The notes under the pieces are model-generated. The model was given only the letters and a program-made list of their open reading frames with translations. It did not search any database and was not told where the DNA came from. Shown here in pieces: positions 8,381-16,073 of a stretch of DNA of 28,611 nucleotides (within the stretch, counting starts at the first letter, position 1; every line of letters begins with the position of its first letter). This DNA comes from Burkholderiales bacterium UBA4657 (lineage in GTDB: Bacteria > Pseudomonadota > Gammaproteobacteria > Burkholderiales > Burkholderiaceae_E), in the NCBI GenBank assembly GCA_002405475.1, contig DHLX01000042.1, forward strand, positions 1 to 28,611, in the 5' to 3' direction. The translations under genes were made by a program, and so were the position numbers.

Positions 8381-8396
8381 CAAATGGCCTCCTGAT

Positions 8397-9374
8397 CTAT
8401 TCGCTGCGTACCTGACGCGACAATAGCTGCTGTAATGCTTCTTGCGCCGGCAGGCGTTCAAACAGGACAGCGCATACGGCACGCGTTATAGGCATTTCCA
8501 CCCCGGTACGCCGTGCCAGCTGGTCGATACTGGGTGCCGATTTGACACCCTCGGCCACCGCCCCCAGCTGGGCGGTAATGTCTGTCAGCACCTCGCCTCT
8601 GGCCAGTGCCAGACCGACGCGCCGGTTACGTGACAAATCCCCGGTGCAGGTCAGCAGCAGGTCGCCCACCCCAGCCAGCCCCATGAAAGTTTCTGCGCGC
8701 GCGCCCAAAGCCAGACCCAATCGGGTCATTTCTGCCAGACCACGAGTAATCAGGGCAGCACGCGCATTCATGCCCAGTTTGAGACCATCGGCGATACCGG
8801 TGGCAATGGCCATGACATTTTTCACTGCACCAGCAATTTCGACACCCACGACATCACCAGAAGAATAGACCCGCATATTGCCGCCGTGCAGTGTTTCTGC
8901 CGCATGACGCGCAAACGCCACATTTTCCGAGGCACACACCAAGGCAAATGGCAGTCCCTGCGCTGCCTCCTGGGCAAAACTGGGCCCTGACAGTGCGCCG
9001 CACGTCACACCCGGCAAAACCTGTTGCAGTACCTGATGCGGCAGGGACTCGCTATCAGCTTCCAGCCCCTTGCATAACCATAGTACGCGCTGGGGTTGAT
9101 AGCCGGACAGACGCCGGGCTGTTTCACGCAAGGCTGACATCGGGGTGGCAATGATGTGCCAGTCGGCTTGTGCCGCCGCTTCAAAATCGGCAATCACCGA
9201 CACGGCTTCGGGCAATGGAAATCCGGGTAAGCGGGCGTGGTTTTCCCGTTGTGACTGCATCAGATGCGCATACTGCGCTTGCCGCGCCCACAAGGTCACG
9301 GGTCTACCTTGCCGCGCCAGCACAATGGCCAGCGCGGTACCCCAACTGCCAGCGCCATAGACACTGATATGCAT
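8397..9374 (-). CDS. gpsA: Glycerol-3-phosphate dehydrogenase [NAD(P)+]
   Basis: Reduces dihydroxyacetone phosphate to sn-glycerol-3-phosphate for phospholipid synthesis. The 325-residue cytoplasmic enzyme begins with the dinucleotide-binding motif GAGSWGTALA (about 8-17). The catalytic lysine region VEIAGAVKNVMAIATGIADGL and the substrate-binding GLAGVGDLLLTCTGDLSRNR block are intact. The start is supported by an AGGTGG purine-rich site about 10 bases upstream of the ATG. It lies 20 bases after secB, an arrangement common in proteobacteria, and is the last gene of the rhodanese-grxC-secB-gpsA run. Confidence 0.97.
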   Translation of the reverse strand: MHISVYGAGSWGTALAIVLARQGRPVTLWARQAQYAHLMQSQRENHARLPGFPLPEAVSVIADFEAAAQADWHIIATPMSALRETARRLSGYQPQRVLWLCKGLEADSESLPHQVLQQVLPGVTCGALSGPSFAQEAAQGLPFALVCASENVAFARHAAETLHGGNMRVYSSGDVVGVEIAGAVKNVMAIATGIADGLKLGMNARAALITRGLAEMTRLGLALGARAETFMGLAGVGDLLLTCTGDLSRNRRVGLALARGEVLTDITAQLGAVAEGVKSAPSIDQLARRTGVEMPITRAVCAVLFERLPAQEALQQLLSRQVRSE

Positions 9375-9394
9375 TACGGCACCACCTGTAAGAC

Positions 9395-9850
9395 TTATTG
9401 CAACGAAGGTTGTGGCTGGTCCTGCTGGGCTTTACGTTGCTGGTAAAACGCCTCGAAGTTGATTTCGTTCAAATTGACCGGGGGCAAGCCGGTACGGATG
9501 ATCAGATCGGCCAGGTTAGCACGCAAATAGGGATAAACAATGCTGGGGCAGGCAATACCGAGAATCAGCTCCATCTGGTCAGCCGGAATATTGGCTGTCT
9601 GAAAAATACCTGCCTGTTTGACTTCGGCTAGAAACAGGGTCTTGTCATTGATGCTCGCGGTCACGGTGGCGCTCACGACGACTTCGCTGATACCTTCGAC
9701 GATAGCCTGATGATCCACATTGATCTGGACATCAATTTTTGGGGGTTCTTGCTCCAGAAAAATTTGTGGGGCGTTAGGCATTTCCAGCGACGCGTCTTTC
9801 ATATAAACGCGCTGAATATTGAATTCCGGGCTTGGATTTGTTTCAGACAT
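9395..9850 (-). CDS. secB: Protein-export chaperone SecB
   Basis: A tetrameric cytoplasmic chaperone that keeps precursor proteins unfolded and hands them to SecA. The 151-residue protein has the SecB core with FNIQRVYMKDASLEMPNAP near the N-terminus and the PxxVNLNEINFEAFYQQR block near the C-terminus. The tail after that is rich in Gln, as usual for this family. I chose the ATG at 9850 (MSETNP), the family-typical start. An in-frame ATG at 9880 would add ten unusual residues and run to within 5 bases of the grxC stop. Confidence 0.96.
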   Translation of the reverse strand: MSETNPSPEFNIQRVYMKDASLEMPNAPQIFLEQEPPKIDVQINVDHQAIVEGISEVVVSATVTASINDKTLFLAEVKQAGIFQTANIPADQMELILGIACPSIVYPYLRANLADLIIRTGLPPVNLNEINFEAFYQQRKAQQDQPQPSLQ

Positions 9851-9885
9851 ATAAATCTTTCGAGTAGTTTGCAATATCAATAAAG

Positions 9886-10143
9886 TCAGTTGGTCAGTAA
9901 AGGTACAAGACCGCCCGATCGGTCAAGTGCTGATAGATCATCAAAGCCGCCGATATGGCGTTCATCAATAAAAATCTGCGGTACGGTACGCCTGCCGGTG
10001 CGTTCGATCATCTCGGTCTTGCGCGCTGGCTCGAGGTCGATACGTACTTTTTCAATTTGTTCAACACCCTTGCTTTTCAGCAATTTTTCGGCCGCGATGC
10101 AATACGGGCAGACGGCGGTCGAATACATCAGAATTTTAGCCAT
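9886..10143 (-). CDS. grxC: Glutaredoxin 3
   Basis: A small glutathione-dependent thiol-disulfide oxidoreductase of 85 residues. The dithiol active site CPYC is at residues 12-15, the cis-proline motif TVPQIFI at about 53-59, and the glutathione-binding GGFDD follows at about 65-69. This is a complete classical glutaredoxin. It sits 35 bases upstream of secB and 33 bases downstream of a rhodanese-like gene, the common Burkholderiales order. Confidence 0.95.
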   Translation of the reverse strand: MAKILMYSTAVCPYCIAAEKLLKSKGVEQIEKVRIDLEPARKTEMIERTGRRTVPQIFIDERHIGGFDDLSALDRSGGLVPLLTN

Positions 10144-10176
10144 GATCGGTTTCAGTAGATCATAAAACTGCGTAGT

Positions 10177-10584
10177 TTACTTGGTCAGGGGCAAACCAGC
10201 GTTTTTCCAGCCTTCGACCCCGCCTTCCAGGGTAACAACTTCGCTGAAGCCCTCTTTTTTAAGCAATGCGGCCACGACTGCGGTTTTATTGCCCTTGGCA
10301 TCAGCCAAAATCAGACCACTGTTTTTCTGCTTGCTGATTTCGGACAGCCGGCCTGCTATCTGGTCTGCAGGGATATTTTTCGAGCCGGTAATGTGACCCC
10401 GGGCAAATTCATCAGAGGTACGTATATCGACTAAGAGCGCATTTTTGCTGTTCATAAGCTGGGTGGCCTGCAGATGCGTCACCAAAGCCCCAGAAGTACG
10501 GCGCAAAATCGCCGGCCAGACCAGTAATGCTCCTGATACGAAAGCAATCAGGATCAATAAGCCATTTTCTATAATAAATTTCAC
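10177..10584 (-). CDS. Membrane-anchored rhodanese-like protein, catalytic Cys replaced
   Basis: A 135-residue protein with one N-terminal hydrophobic segment (about residues 8-26), probably a membrane anchor, followed by a rhodanese fold (about 35-133). The CH2A-like VDIRTSDEFARGHITGSKNIP block and the C-terminal GGVEGWKNAGLPL signature are clear. At the active-site loop, where active enzymes read C-x-x-G-x-R/K, the sequence is DAKGNK, with Asp95 in place of the sulfur-carrying Cys. It is therefore unlikely to be a sulfurtransferase and may act as a binding domain. It is the first gene of the run to gpsA. The family is certain, the role unknown. Confidence 0.9.
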   Translation of the reverse strand: MKFIIENGLLILIAFVSGALLVWPAILRRTSGALVTHLQATQLMNSKNALLVDIRTSDEFARGHITGSKNIPADQIAGRLSEISKQKNSGLILADAKGNKTAVVAALLKKEGFSEVVTLEGGVEGWKNAGLPLTK

Positions 10585-10616
10585 TCTAAACCACCCGTTG
10601 TCGTCAAATTGGAAAC

Positions 10617-10644
10617 GGTATCAACACAAAGTCTGTGTCATACC
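10617..10644. repeat. Imperfect inverted repeat between the rhodanese gene and gpmA
   Basis: Arms GGTAT (10617-10621) and ATACC (10640-10644), and inside them ACACA (10624-10628) and TGTGT (10634-10638), form a hairpin-like dyad with a five-base loop and small unpaired positions. It lies in the 116-base divergent region, so it could be an operator serving both genes or a hairpin in the rhodanese-side leader. Confidence 0.4.
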
Positions 10645-10653
10645 AGTCAGGCA

Positions 10654-10659
10654 ATTATA
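10654..10659 (-). promoter_or_regulatory. Candidate -10 element for the rhodanese-grxC-secB-gpsA run
   Basis: On the minus strand these bases read TATAAT, the exact sigma-70 -10 consensus, about 70 bases before the rhodanese ATG at 10584. No good -35 is visible at 16-18 bases upstream, so the call rests on one hexamer. Confidence 0.35.
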
Positions 10660-10700
10660 GAATGGCGGCTGGATTGACACTTTTAGGACGGACTCAAACC

Positions 10701-11450
10701 ATGTATAAACTCGTACTGATGCGCCATGGCGAATCGCAATGGAACAAGGAAAACCGCTTTACTGGCTGGACCGATGTCGATATTACCGAAGCTGGCTGGC
10801 AGGAAGCGCGTCAAGCGGGCGAATTGCTCAAAAAAGACGGTTTTGAGTTTGATCTGGCCTATACCTCGGTACTTAAACGCGCTATCCGCACCCTCTATAC
10901 CGTACTGGACACCATGGATGCCATGTGGATTCCGGTGGTCAAGCACTGGCGCCTGAATGAACGTCACTATGGTGCACTACAGGGCTTGAATAAAGCCGAA
11001 ACCGCTGCCCAGTACGGCGAAGATCAGGTCCTGATCTGGCGTCGTGCCTACGCGATTGCGCCCAATCCCCTGAGTGACAGCGATCCGCGGCATCCGCGCT
11101 TCGACCGCCGCTATGCCGATCTGCTACCGGACGAAATCCCCTCAACCGAGTGCCTTAAGGATACCGTCGCCCGTGTAGTTCCGTACTGGAACGAAGTGAT
11201 TGCTCCTTCTATCAAATCGGGTAAACGGGTCATTATTGCGGCCCATGGCAACTCGTTGCGCGCACTGGTCAAATATCTGGATCGTATAGCCGATGATGAA
11301 ATTGTAAATTTGAATATCCCGACCGGAAGACCACTGGTCTATGAACTGGATAACAGCCTGCGCCCATTGCGTCGTTATTACCTGGGTAATCAGGCAGAAA
11401 TTGAGGCCGCCATGAAAGCGGTAGCAGCTCAAGGTAAAGCCAAAAAATAA
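10701..11450 (+). CDS. gpmA: 2,3-bisphosphoglycerate-dependent phosphoglycerate mutase
   Basis: Interconverts 3- and 2-phosphoglycerate in glycolysis and gluconeogenesis. The 249-residue protein is full length for the cofactor-dependent enzyme. The phosphohistidine motif LMRHGESQWN is at the N-terminus (His9), with FTGWTDVDIT, LNERHYGALQGLNK and the second catalytic histidine in AAHGNSLRALVKYL. I chose the ATG at 10701, where the conserved MYKLVLMRHGES begins, rather than an upstream in-frame start at 10635. Purine-rich AGGACGGA lies just before it. It is the first gene of a run to rarD and would process the triose phosphate from the Entner-Doudoroff route. Confidence 0.97.
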   Translation: MYKLVLMRHGESQWNKENRFTGWTDVDITEAGWQEARQAGELLKKDGFEFDLAYTSVLKRAIRTLYTVLDTMDAMWIPVVKHWRLNERHYGALQGLNKAETAAQYGEDQVLIWRRAYAIAPNPLSDSDPRHPRFDRRYADLLPDEIPSTECLKDTVARVVPYWNEVIAPSIKSGKRVIIAAHGNSLRALVKYLDRIADDEIVNLNIPTGRPLVYELDNSLRPLRRYYLGNQAEIEAAMKAVAAQGKAKK

Positions 11451-11452
11451 GG

Positions 11453-12754
11453 ATGCCGTCACCAGCTGCTGCCTACTTGTATTTTAGTTCCCGGAGTCGG
11501 GTCTGCTGCACTGCCCTGATGGTGTGCCTGATGCTGGCCCTGCCCGACCAGGGACTGGCGCAAAAAACCCTGCAGCAAAAAACGGCAGCAGAGCGTGATC
11601 AGGCGGAATTACGTGAGCGACTGCGTCAGCTCAAGACCGAATTAACGCGTAACGAAGCCAGTCGTGTCGAAGCGCGCGACGCCCTGCAAAAATCCGAGGC
11701 AGCGATCTCTCAGACCAACCGTCGTTTGAGAGATCTGGCACAACAGCAAGATCTGGTCAAAAACCGACTCGAGGAACTGCTCTCGGAACGGCGCCGGGTC
11801 GAACTACAGCAGCAGTCGGAACGTAACCGCCTGGCGCAGCTGGTGCGGGCTCAGTACATGGGAGACCGTGCCAGCCAGTGGCAATTATTTCTGCAGGGCG
11901 ACAGCCCGAACCGTAGCGCACGCAATTTGGCTTACCTGGGTTATTTTGCCCGGGCTCAGGCCGACTCGATTACACGACTGGAAACACTGGCACAGCATTT
12001 AGTACAACTGAGTGAGACCGAAAAAAAGCGTCAGCAGGAATTGAGCGTGCTCGAGGCAGAAGAGCTCAAGGCAAGACAACAACTGGAAACCGAAAAGCGT
12101 GAACGCTCGGTTACGTTACAGAAAATAGCCCGTCAGGTACAGCAACAAAAGCGTGAGGTGGGGGCTCTGGAGCGTGATGCGGCAAGACTCAATGACCTGA
12201 TCGCACGACTTGATAAATTGCTGCAGGAAGAACGCAAAAAACAGCAGCGTCAGCAACAGGCACGACGCTCTGCCCCTTCGACTGCGACTGCCCCCAAAAC
12301 GGGGCAGGGTCGTTCTGCCAGACAGCCTGAGGCCGACTCGCCGCCCCCGGAAACCAGCACTGGATTTGGCGCCACCCGTGGCAAGCTGCGTTTGCCGATG
12401 CAAGGGACACTGGCCGGGCGCTTTGGTCAGGCGCGCGACGGCGGTCAGACCACCTGGAAAGGCATTTATATACGCAAGGCCGAAGGTGCCGAGGTTCAGT
12501 CGATCGCCGCTGGTCGCGTGGTTTTTTCCGACTGGCTGCGCGGTTTCGGTAACCTGATGATTATCGATCACGGCGATCAGTACCTATCAATCTACGCCGG
12601 TAACGAAGCGCTATACAAGCAGGCTGGGCAGGAAGTCAAGGCCGGGGAAACCATCGCCAGTGTCGGCAATACTCTTGGGACGGGCGAGCCGGGACTATAC
12701 TTTGAAATGCGCTACCGGGGTACACCGTTTGACCCGCTGGTGTGGGTGAAGTAA
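11453..12754 (+). CDS. EnvC-like murein hydrolase activator (degenerate LytM/M23 domain)
   Basis: A 433-residue exported protein. A signal peptide with a hydrophobic stretch ending near ALPDQGLAQ (about residues 18-36) is followed by a long charged coiled coil (about 36-270), a low-complexity linker rich in Ser, Pro and Ala (about 270-300), and a C-terminal LytM domain (about 310-433). Zinc-binding residues of active M23 peptidases are missing: the first His-x-x-x-Asp region reads TWKGIYI, and the final HxH region reads LYFEMR. This matches the EnvC type, which activates amidases rather than cutting peptidoglycan itself. The start lies 2 bases after gpmA. The family is confident; the partner amidase is not in the window. 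Confidence 0.9.
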   Translation: MPSPAAAYLYFSSRSRVCCTALMVCLMLALPDQGLAQKTLQQKTAAERDQAELRERLRQLKTELTRNEASRVEARDALQKSEAAISQTNRRLRDLAQQQDLVKNRLEELLSERRRVELQQQSERNRLAQLVRAQYMGDRASQWQLFLQGDSPNRSARNLAYLGYFARAQADSITRLETLAQHLVQLSETEKKRQQELSVLEAEELKARQQLETEKRERSVTLQKIARQVQQQKREVGALERDAARLNDLIARLDKLLQEERKKQQRQQQARRSAPSTATAPKTGQGRSARQPEADSPPPETSTGFGATRGKLRLPMQGTLAGRFGQARDGGQTTWKGIYIRKAEGAEVQSIAAGRVVFSDWLRGFGNLMIIDHGDQYLSIYAGNEALYKQAGQEVKAGETIASVGNTLGTGEPGLYFEMRYRGTPFDPLVWVK

Positions 12755-12782
12755 GCTGACGGAAAATCCTGTTTACCTGTTG

Positions 12783-14225
12783 ATGAAATTGATGAATAGC
12801 AAACTCAAAAGTCTGGGCCTGGTGGCATTGGGCGTCGTTGCCGGCGTATTGATCAGCCTGCAAATTACCGCGATTGCCCAGCGCGAGTCGAAAATCAGCC
12901 TGCCCTACGACGAAATACGCCAGTTCACCGATGTTTTTGGTGCTGTCAAAAACAATTATGTCGAGCCGGTTGAAGACAAAAAACTGATTACCGAGGCCAT
13001 CAGCGGCATGCTCTCAGGTCTGGATCCACATTCGGCCTATCTGGACGCTGAAGCTTTCAAAGAGTTACAAGTCGGTACCCAGGGGGAGTTTGGCGGTCTG
13101 GGTATGGAAATCGGCTCGGAGGACGGCTTTCCCAAAGTCATTGCGCCGATTGAAGATACGCCAGCGGCTCGCGCCGGGGTTCGGGCTGGTGATTTGATTA
13201 TTCGTATTGATGACAAACCAACTAAAGGAATGACCACACAAGATGCGGTCAAACTATTGCGCGGCACCCCCAAAACCAAAGTCACCATCACTTTCATGCG
13301 CAAGGGCGAGGACAAACCGATTATCCTGACCCTGGAACGGGCGGTGATCCGGGTTCAGTCAGTACGCTCCAAGCTGCTGGAGCCCGGCTATGGCTATCTG
13401 CGTATTACGCAGTTTCAGGAGAATACCGGGGAACGCGTGGTCGAGCATTTGAACAAGCTTTACAGCCAGGGAGCACTGAAGGGACTGGTACTCGATCTAC
13501 GCAATGACCCTGGCGGTGTGTTGCACGGCGCTGTCGGTGTCTCTGCGGCTTTTTTGCCGCCACGTGTGCTGGTGACCTCGACAGATGGTCGCAATGAGGA
13601 GGCTCGTCGCAAATTCATCGCGTCTCCGGAAGATTATCTGCGTGGCCGAGCGACCGAAGACTATATTCAGAAGGTGCCCCCAGGGGCTCGTACCGTACCC
13701 ATGGTAGTGCTGGTGAATAGTGGTTCAGCCTCGGCTTCTGAAATCGTGGCTGGAGCACTGCAGGATCACAAACGTGCCACCATTCTGGGTGTCACGACCT
13801 TTGGTAAGGGTTCGGTACAGACCATTTTGCCGCTGTCGGCCACCACCGCCATCAAACTGACCACGGCGCGTTATTACACCCCGCTGGGCCGCAGCATTCA
13901 GGCCAAGGGCATTGAGCCTGACTTTTATGTCGAGGAAACCCGAGAGGGTGATCCGCTGGCGGCATTACGTATGCGTGAGGCCGATCTGGAGCGCCATCTG
14001 ATTAACAGCCAGGGTGAAGAGCGCAAACGCCAGAGAACTGCCGAGCAGATGGAAGCCGAGCAACGTAAACTGGAAGAGGCTCTGAAAAACCGTAAGCCTG
14101 TCGAATTTGGTGGTACTGATGACTGGCAATTATTGCAGGCCATGAACCATTTGAAAGGCCAGCCCGTCATCCAGAACCCCAAAACGAGCGATACAGAAAC
14201 CAAAGCAGGCGAGAAGAAAAAATAA
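12783..14225 (+). CDS. ctpA: Carboxy-terminal processing protease, S41 family
   Basis: A periplasmic serine protease of about 480 residues. An N-terminal signal or anchor segment (about 7-32) precedes a PDZ domain (about 95-180, with GGLGMEI and GDLIIRIDD), then the S41 catalytic domain. The Ser-Lys dyad is visible as Ser317 in SGSASASE and Lys342 in FGKGSVQ. The C-terminal 90 residues are charged and helix-prone. The start is uncertain: TTG 12780, ATG 12783 and ATG 12792 are in frame and none has a clear ribosome binding site; 12792 gives the neatest N-terminus. Next to an EnvC-like gene it may act in envelope maintenance. The stop TAA overlaps the first codon of the next gene. Confidence 0.95.
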   Translation: MKLMNSKLKSLGLVALGVVAGVLISLQITAIAQRESKISLPYDEIRQFTDVFGAVKNNYVEPVEDKKLITEAISGMLSGLDPHSAYLDAEAFKELQVGTQGEFGGLGMEIGSEDGFPKVIAPIEDTPAARAGVRAGDLIIRIDDKPTKGMTTQDAVKLLRGTPKTKVTITFMRKGEDKPIILTLERAVIRVQSVRSKLLEPGYGYLRITQFQENTGERVVEHLNKLYSQGALKGLVLDLRNDPGGVLHGAVGVSAAFLPPRVLVTSTDGRNEEARRKFIASPEDYLRGRATEDYIQKVPPGARTVPMVVLVNSGSASASEIVAGALQDHKRATILGVTTFGKGSVQTILPLSATTAIKLTTARYYTPLGRSIQAKGIEPDFYVEETREGDPLAALRMREADLERHLINSQGEERKRQRTAEQMEAEQRKLEEALKNRKPVEFGGTDDWQLLQAMNHLKGQPVIQNPKTSDTETKAGEKKK

Positions 14226-14974
14226 ACGACCAGCAACTGCTTCGTTATTCGCGTCATATACTGCTCAATGAGCTGGGTGTAGAAGGCCAGCAGCGTATCC
14301 TTGACAGCCGTGTACTCATCATCGGCGCCGGCGGCTTGGCTTGTCCGGCAGCGCTGTATCTGGCCGGTGCTGGTGTGGGTCGGCTTACCATTGCTGACGC
14401 CGATACTATTGACCTGACCAACCTGCAACGCCAAATCGCGCACCGGCATGAACGACTGGGCATGCTCAAGGTCGAGTCGCTGCGTCAATCCCTGCTGGCT
14501 TTGAATCCTGATATTGAAGTGCAGGCGCTGGCCGAAAAAGTTTCAGGATCACGCCTGGATGAACTGGTGGAGTACCATGATCTGGTACTCGACTGCTCGG
14601 ACAATTTCCCCACGCGTCATGCGGTAAACCAGGCCTGCTTTCAACAGGGCAAACCGCTGGTCAGTGGCGCTGCTATCAAGATGGATGGACAGATCAGCGT
14701 CTTTGATTTTCGCCAGTCTGACTCGGCCTGCTATCACTGCCTATTTCCTGAGGGTGACGAAGTGGAAGAAACCCGTTGTGCCACGATGGGAGTGTTTGCG
14801 CCTTTGGTTGGCGTCATAGGCTGCCTGCAAGCTGCTGAAGCTTTGAAACTCATCTCGGGTGTCGGCCGCACCCTGCAAGGACGTCTTGTTCTGTTCAATC
14901 TTGCCAGCCAAAATTGGCGTGAAATTCGCGTACAGAAAGACCCCCTGTGCCCGGTGTGTGGCACTTGCGGGTAG
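14222..14974 (+). CDS. moeB: MoeB/ThiF/HesA-family adenylyltransferase with a probable ATA start
   Basis: A 250-residue E1-like enzyme that adenylates the C-terminus of a small sulfur carrier such as MoaD or ThiS. The N-terminus NDQQLLRYSRHILLNELGVE is family-typical, followed by the nucleotide-binding GAGGLACP (35-42), NLQRQ, CSDNFPTR (125-132), Cys186 in TRCATMG, and two zinc-binding CxxC pairs (170/173 and 243/246). No ATG, GTG or TTG exists in this frame between the stop at 14120 and the TTG at 14336. That TTG would delete GAGG. The conserved start maps to ATA at 14222, overlapping the ctpA stop as ATAA, with an AGGCGAG purine tract 8 bases upstream. CTG at 14237 is the alternative. MoeB versus ThiF cannot be settled here. 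Confidence 0.85.
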   Translation: MNDQQLLRYSRHILLNELGVEGQQRILDSRVLIIGAGGLACPAALYLAGAGVGRLTIADADTIDLTNLQRQIAHRHERLGMLKVESLRQSLLALNPDIEVQALAEKVSGSRLDELVEYHDLVLDCSDNFPTRHAVNQACFQQGKPLVSGAAIKMDGQISVFDFRQSDSACYHCLFPEGDEVEETRCATMGVFAPLVGVIGCLQAAEALKLISGVGRTLQGRLVLFNLASQNWREIRVQKDPLCPVCGTCG

Positions 14975-14976
14975 CC

Positions 14977-15546
14977 ATGACAGCACTACCATCAGATGTC
15001 AATTGCCGCCGTTTATTCCTGGCGTTTACCCTACTGGCCTTACAGGGTTTTGGCGGGGTTCTGGCGGTCGCCCAGCGTGAGTTATGCGAACGCAGAAAAT
15101 GGCTAAGCCATGATGAATTTGTAGAATTATTATCGGTAGCTCAGGTTCTTCCAGGACCGAACATCTGCAATATAGCGGTGATGATTGGCGACCGGTTTGC
15201 CGGCACGCGTGGTGCTTTATCTGCACTGACCGGTATGATATTGCTACCTTTGATCCTGGTAATGGCGCTGACTGCAGTCTATGTACATTTTGCCCACTGG
15301 CCTGCGGTAGCGGGAGCCTTGAAGGGCATGGCTGCAGTATCGGCTGGACTGATTATCGGTACCAGCCTGAAACTCACACCCAGTTTGCGTAATAACCCGC
15401 TTGGGCTGTCTCTGTGCCTGTGGCTAGCGATTGTCACTTTTTTCCTGGTGGCCATACTGCGCTGGCCGCTACTCTGGGTCTTGCCGGGCATGGGTCTGCC
15501 CGCCTGCTATCTGGTTTGGTTCATCTTGAAAAAACGGGCAACCTGA
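14977..15546 (+). CDS. chrA1: Chromate transporter, first half-size CHR protein
   Basis: A 189-residue inner-membrane protein of the CHR superfamily. It has one CHR domain with the N-terminal GFGGVLAVAQRE motif, the loop WLSHDEFVELLSVAQVLPGPNICN, and about five hydrophobic segments. In two-gene CHR systems, paired half-size proteins of opposite topology replace one long ChrA and export chromate. It starts 2 bases after the moeB stop (ATG 14977; a longer frame from 14947 would overlap moeB), and its TGA shares one base with the ATG of the second half gene. Chromate as substrate is inferred from the family; no regulator gene is nearby. Confidence 0.88.
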   Translation: MTALPSDVNCRRLFLAFTLLALQGFGGVLAVAQRELCERRKWLSHDEFVELLSVAQVLPGPNICNIAVMIGDRFAGTRGALSALTGMILLPLILVMALTAVYVHFAHWPAVAGALKGMAAVSAGLIIGTSLKLTPSLRNNPLGLSLCLWLAIVTFFLVAILRWPLLWVLPGMGLPACYLVWFILKKRAT

Positions 15547-16073
15547 TGACACTAATCGAGCTGTTCTTCCACTTTCTGCTGTTTTCCTTGTTATCCATCG
15601 GAGGTACCGTCAGTGTTGCGCCCGACATGCATCGCCTGCTGGTTGACAAAACCAGCATGCTCACCGACACCCAGTTCAATGCTTCTATCGCCATTGCCCA
15701 GGCGGCACCTGGTCCGAACGTCTTGTTTGTCGCTGTCATGGGTTATCAGGCTGCGGGGCTCGCCGGGGTCATCGCTACCCTGAGTGGGATAATGTTGCCC
15801 TCGACCACCTTGTCGCTGGCAGTGTCCCGCTGGGGACATCACCGGCAAGACTGGCCAGGCGTACAGGCTTTCAAGGCCGGCATGGCACCAATCACGATTG
15901 GACTATTGTTCGCGACTGGCTGGATTCTGACAACTTCCGGCAGCGAAGTCTTACCCTCACCCGCTCTGTTAACTCTGACAGTACTGTCCGCGCTGCTGGT
16001 TTGGCGCACAAGACTACACCTCTTGTGGCTGATAGTTCTGGGAGCCTGTACTGGAGCTGCCGGATGGGTCTGA
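15546..16073 (+). CDS. chrA2: Chromate transporter, second half-size CHR protein
   Basis: A 175-residue membrane protein with a single CHR domain, partner of the preceding gene. It carries SIGGTVSVAPDMHR near the N-terminus and the loop MLTDTQFNASIAIAQAAPGPNVLFVAVMGYQAAG. Several hydrophobic helices follow. The start ATG at 15546 shares one base with the previous stop (TGATG), the classic tight coupling of a two-subunit transporter. Its end overlaps rarD by 10 bases. In place of the GGxxxxxxRE pattern of its partner it has a less conserved N-terminal motif, as second halves often do. Confidence 0.85.
   Translation: MTLIELFFHFLLFSLLSIGGTVSVAPDMHRLLVDKTSMLTDTQFNASIAIAQAAPGPNVLFVAVMGYQAAGLAGVIATLSGIMLPSTTLSLAVSRWGHHRQDWPGVQAFKAGMAPITIGLLFATGWILTTSGSEVLPSPALLTLTVLSALLVWRTRLHLLWLIVLGACTGAAGWV

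Noticed and set aside
8381..8396. Bidirectional terminator between tal and gpsA
   Set aside because: Only 16 bases separate the stops and no GC stem with a T-run is present.
10674..10679. TTGACA as a -35 box for gpmA
   Set aside because: At 16-18 bases downstream there is no -10-like hexamer, and that position would overlap the start codon.
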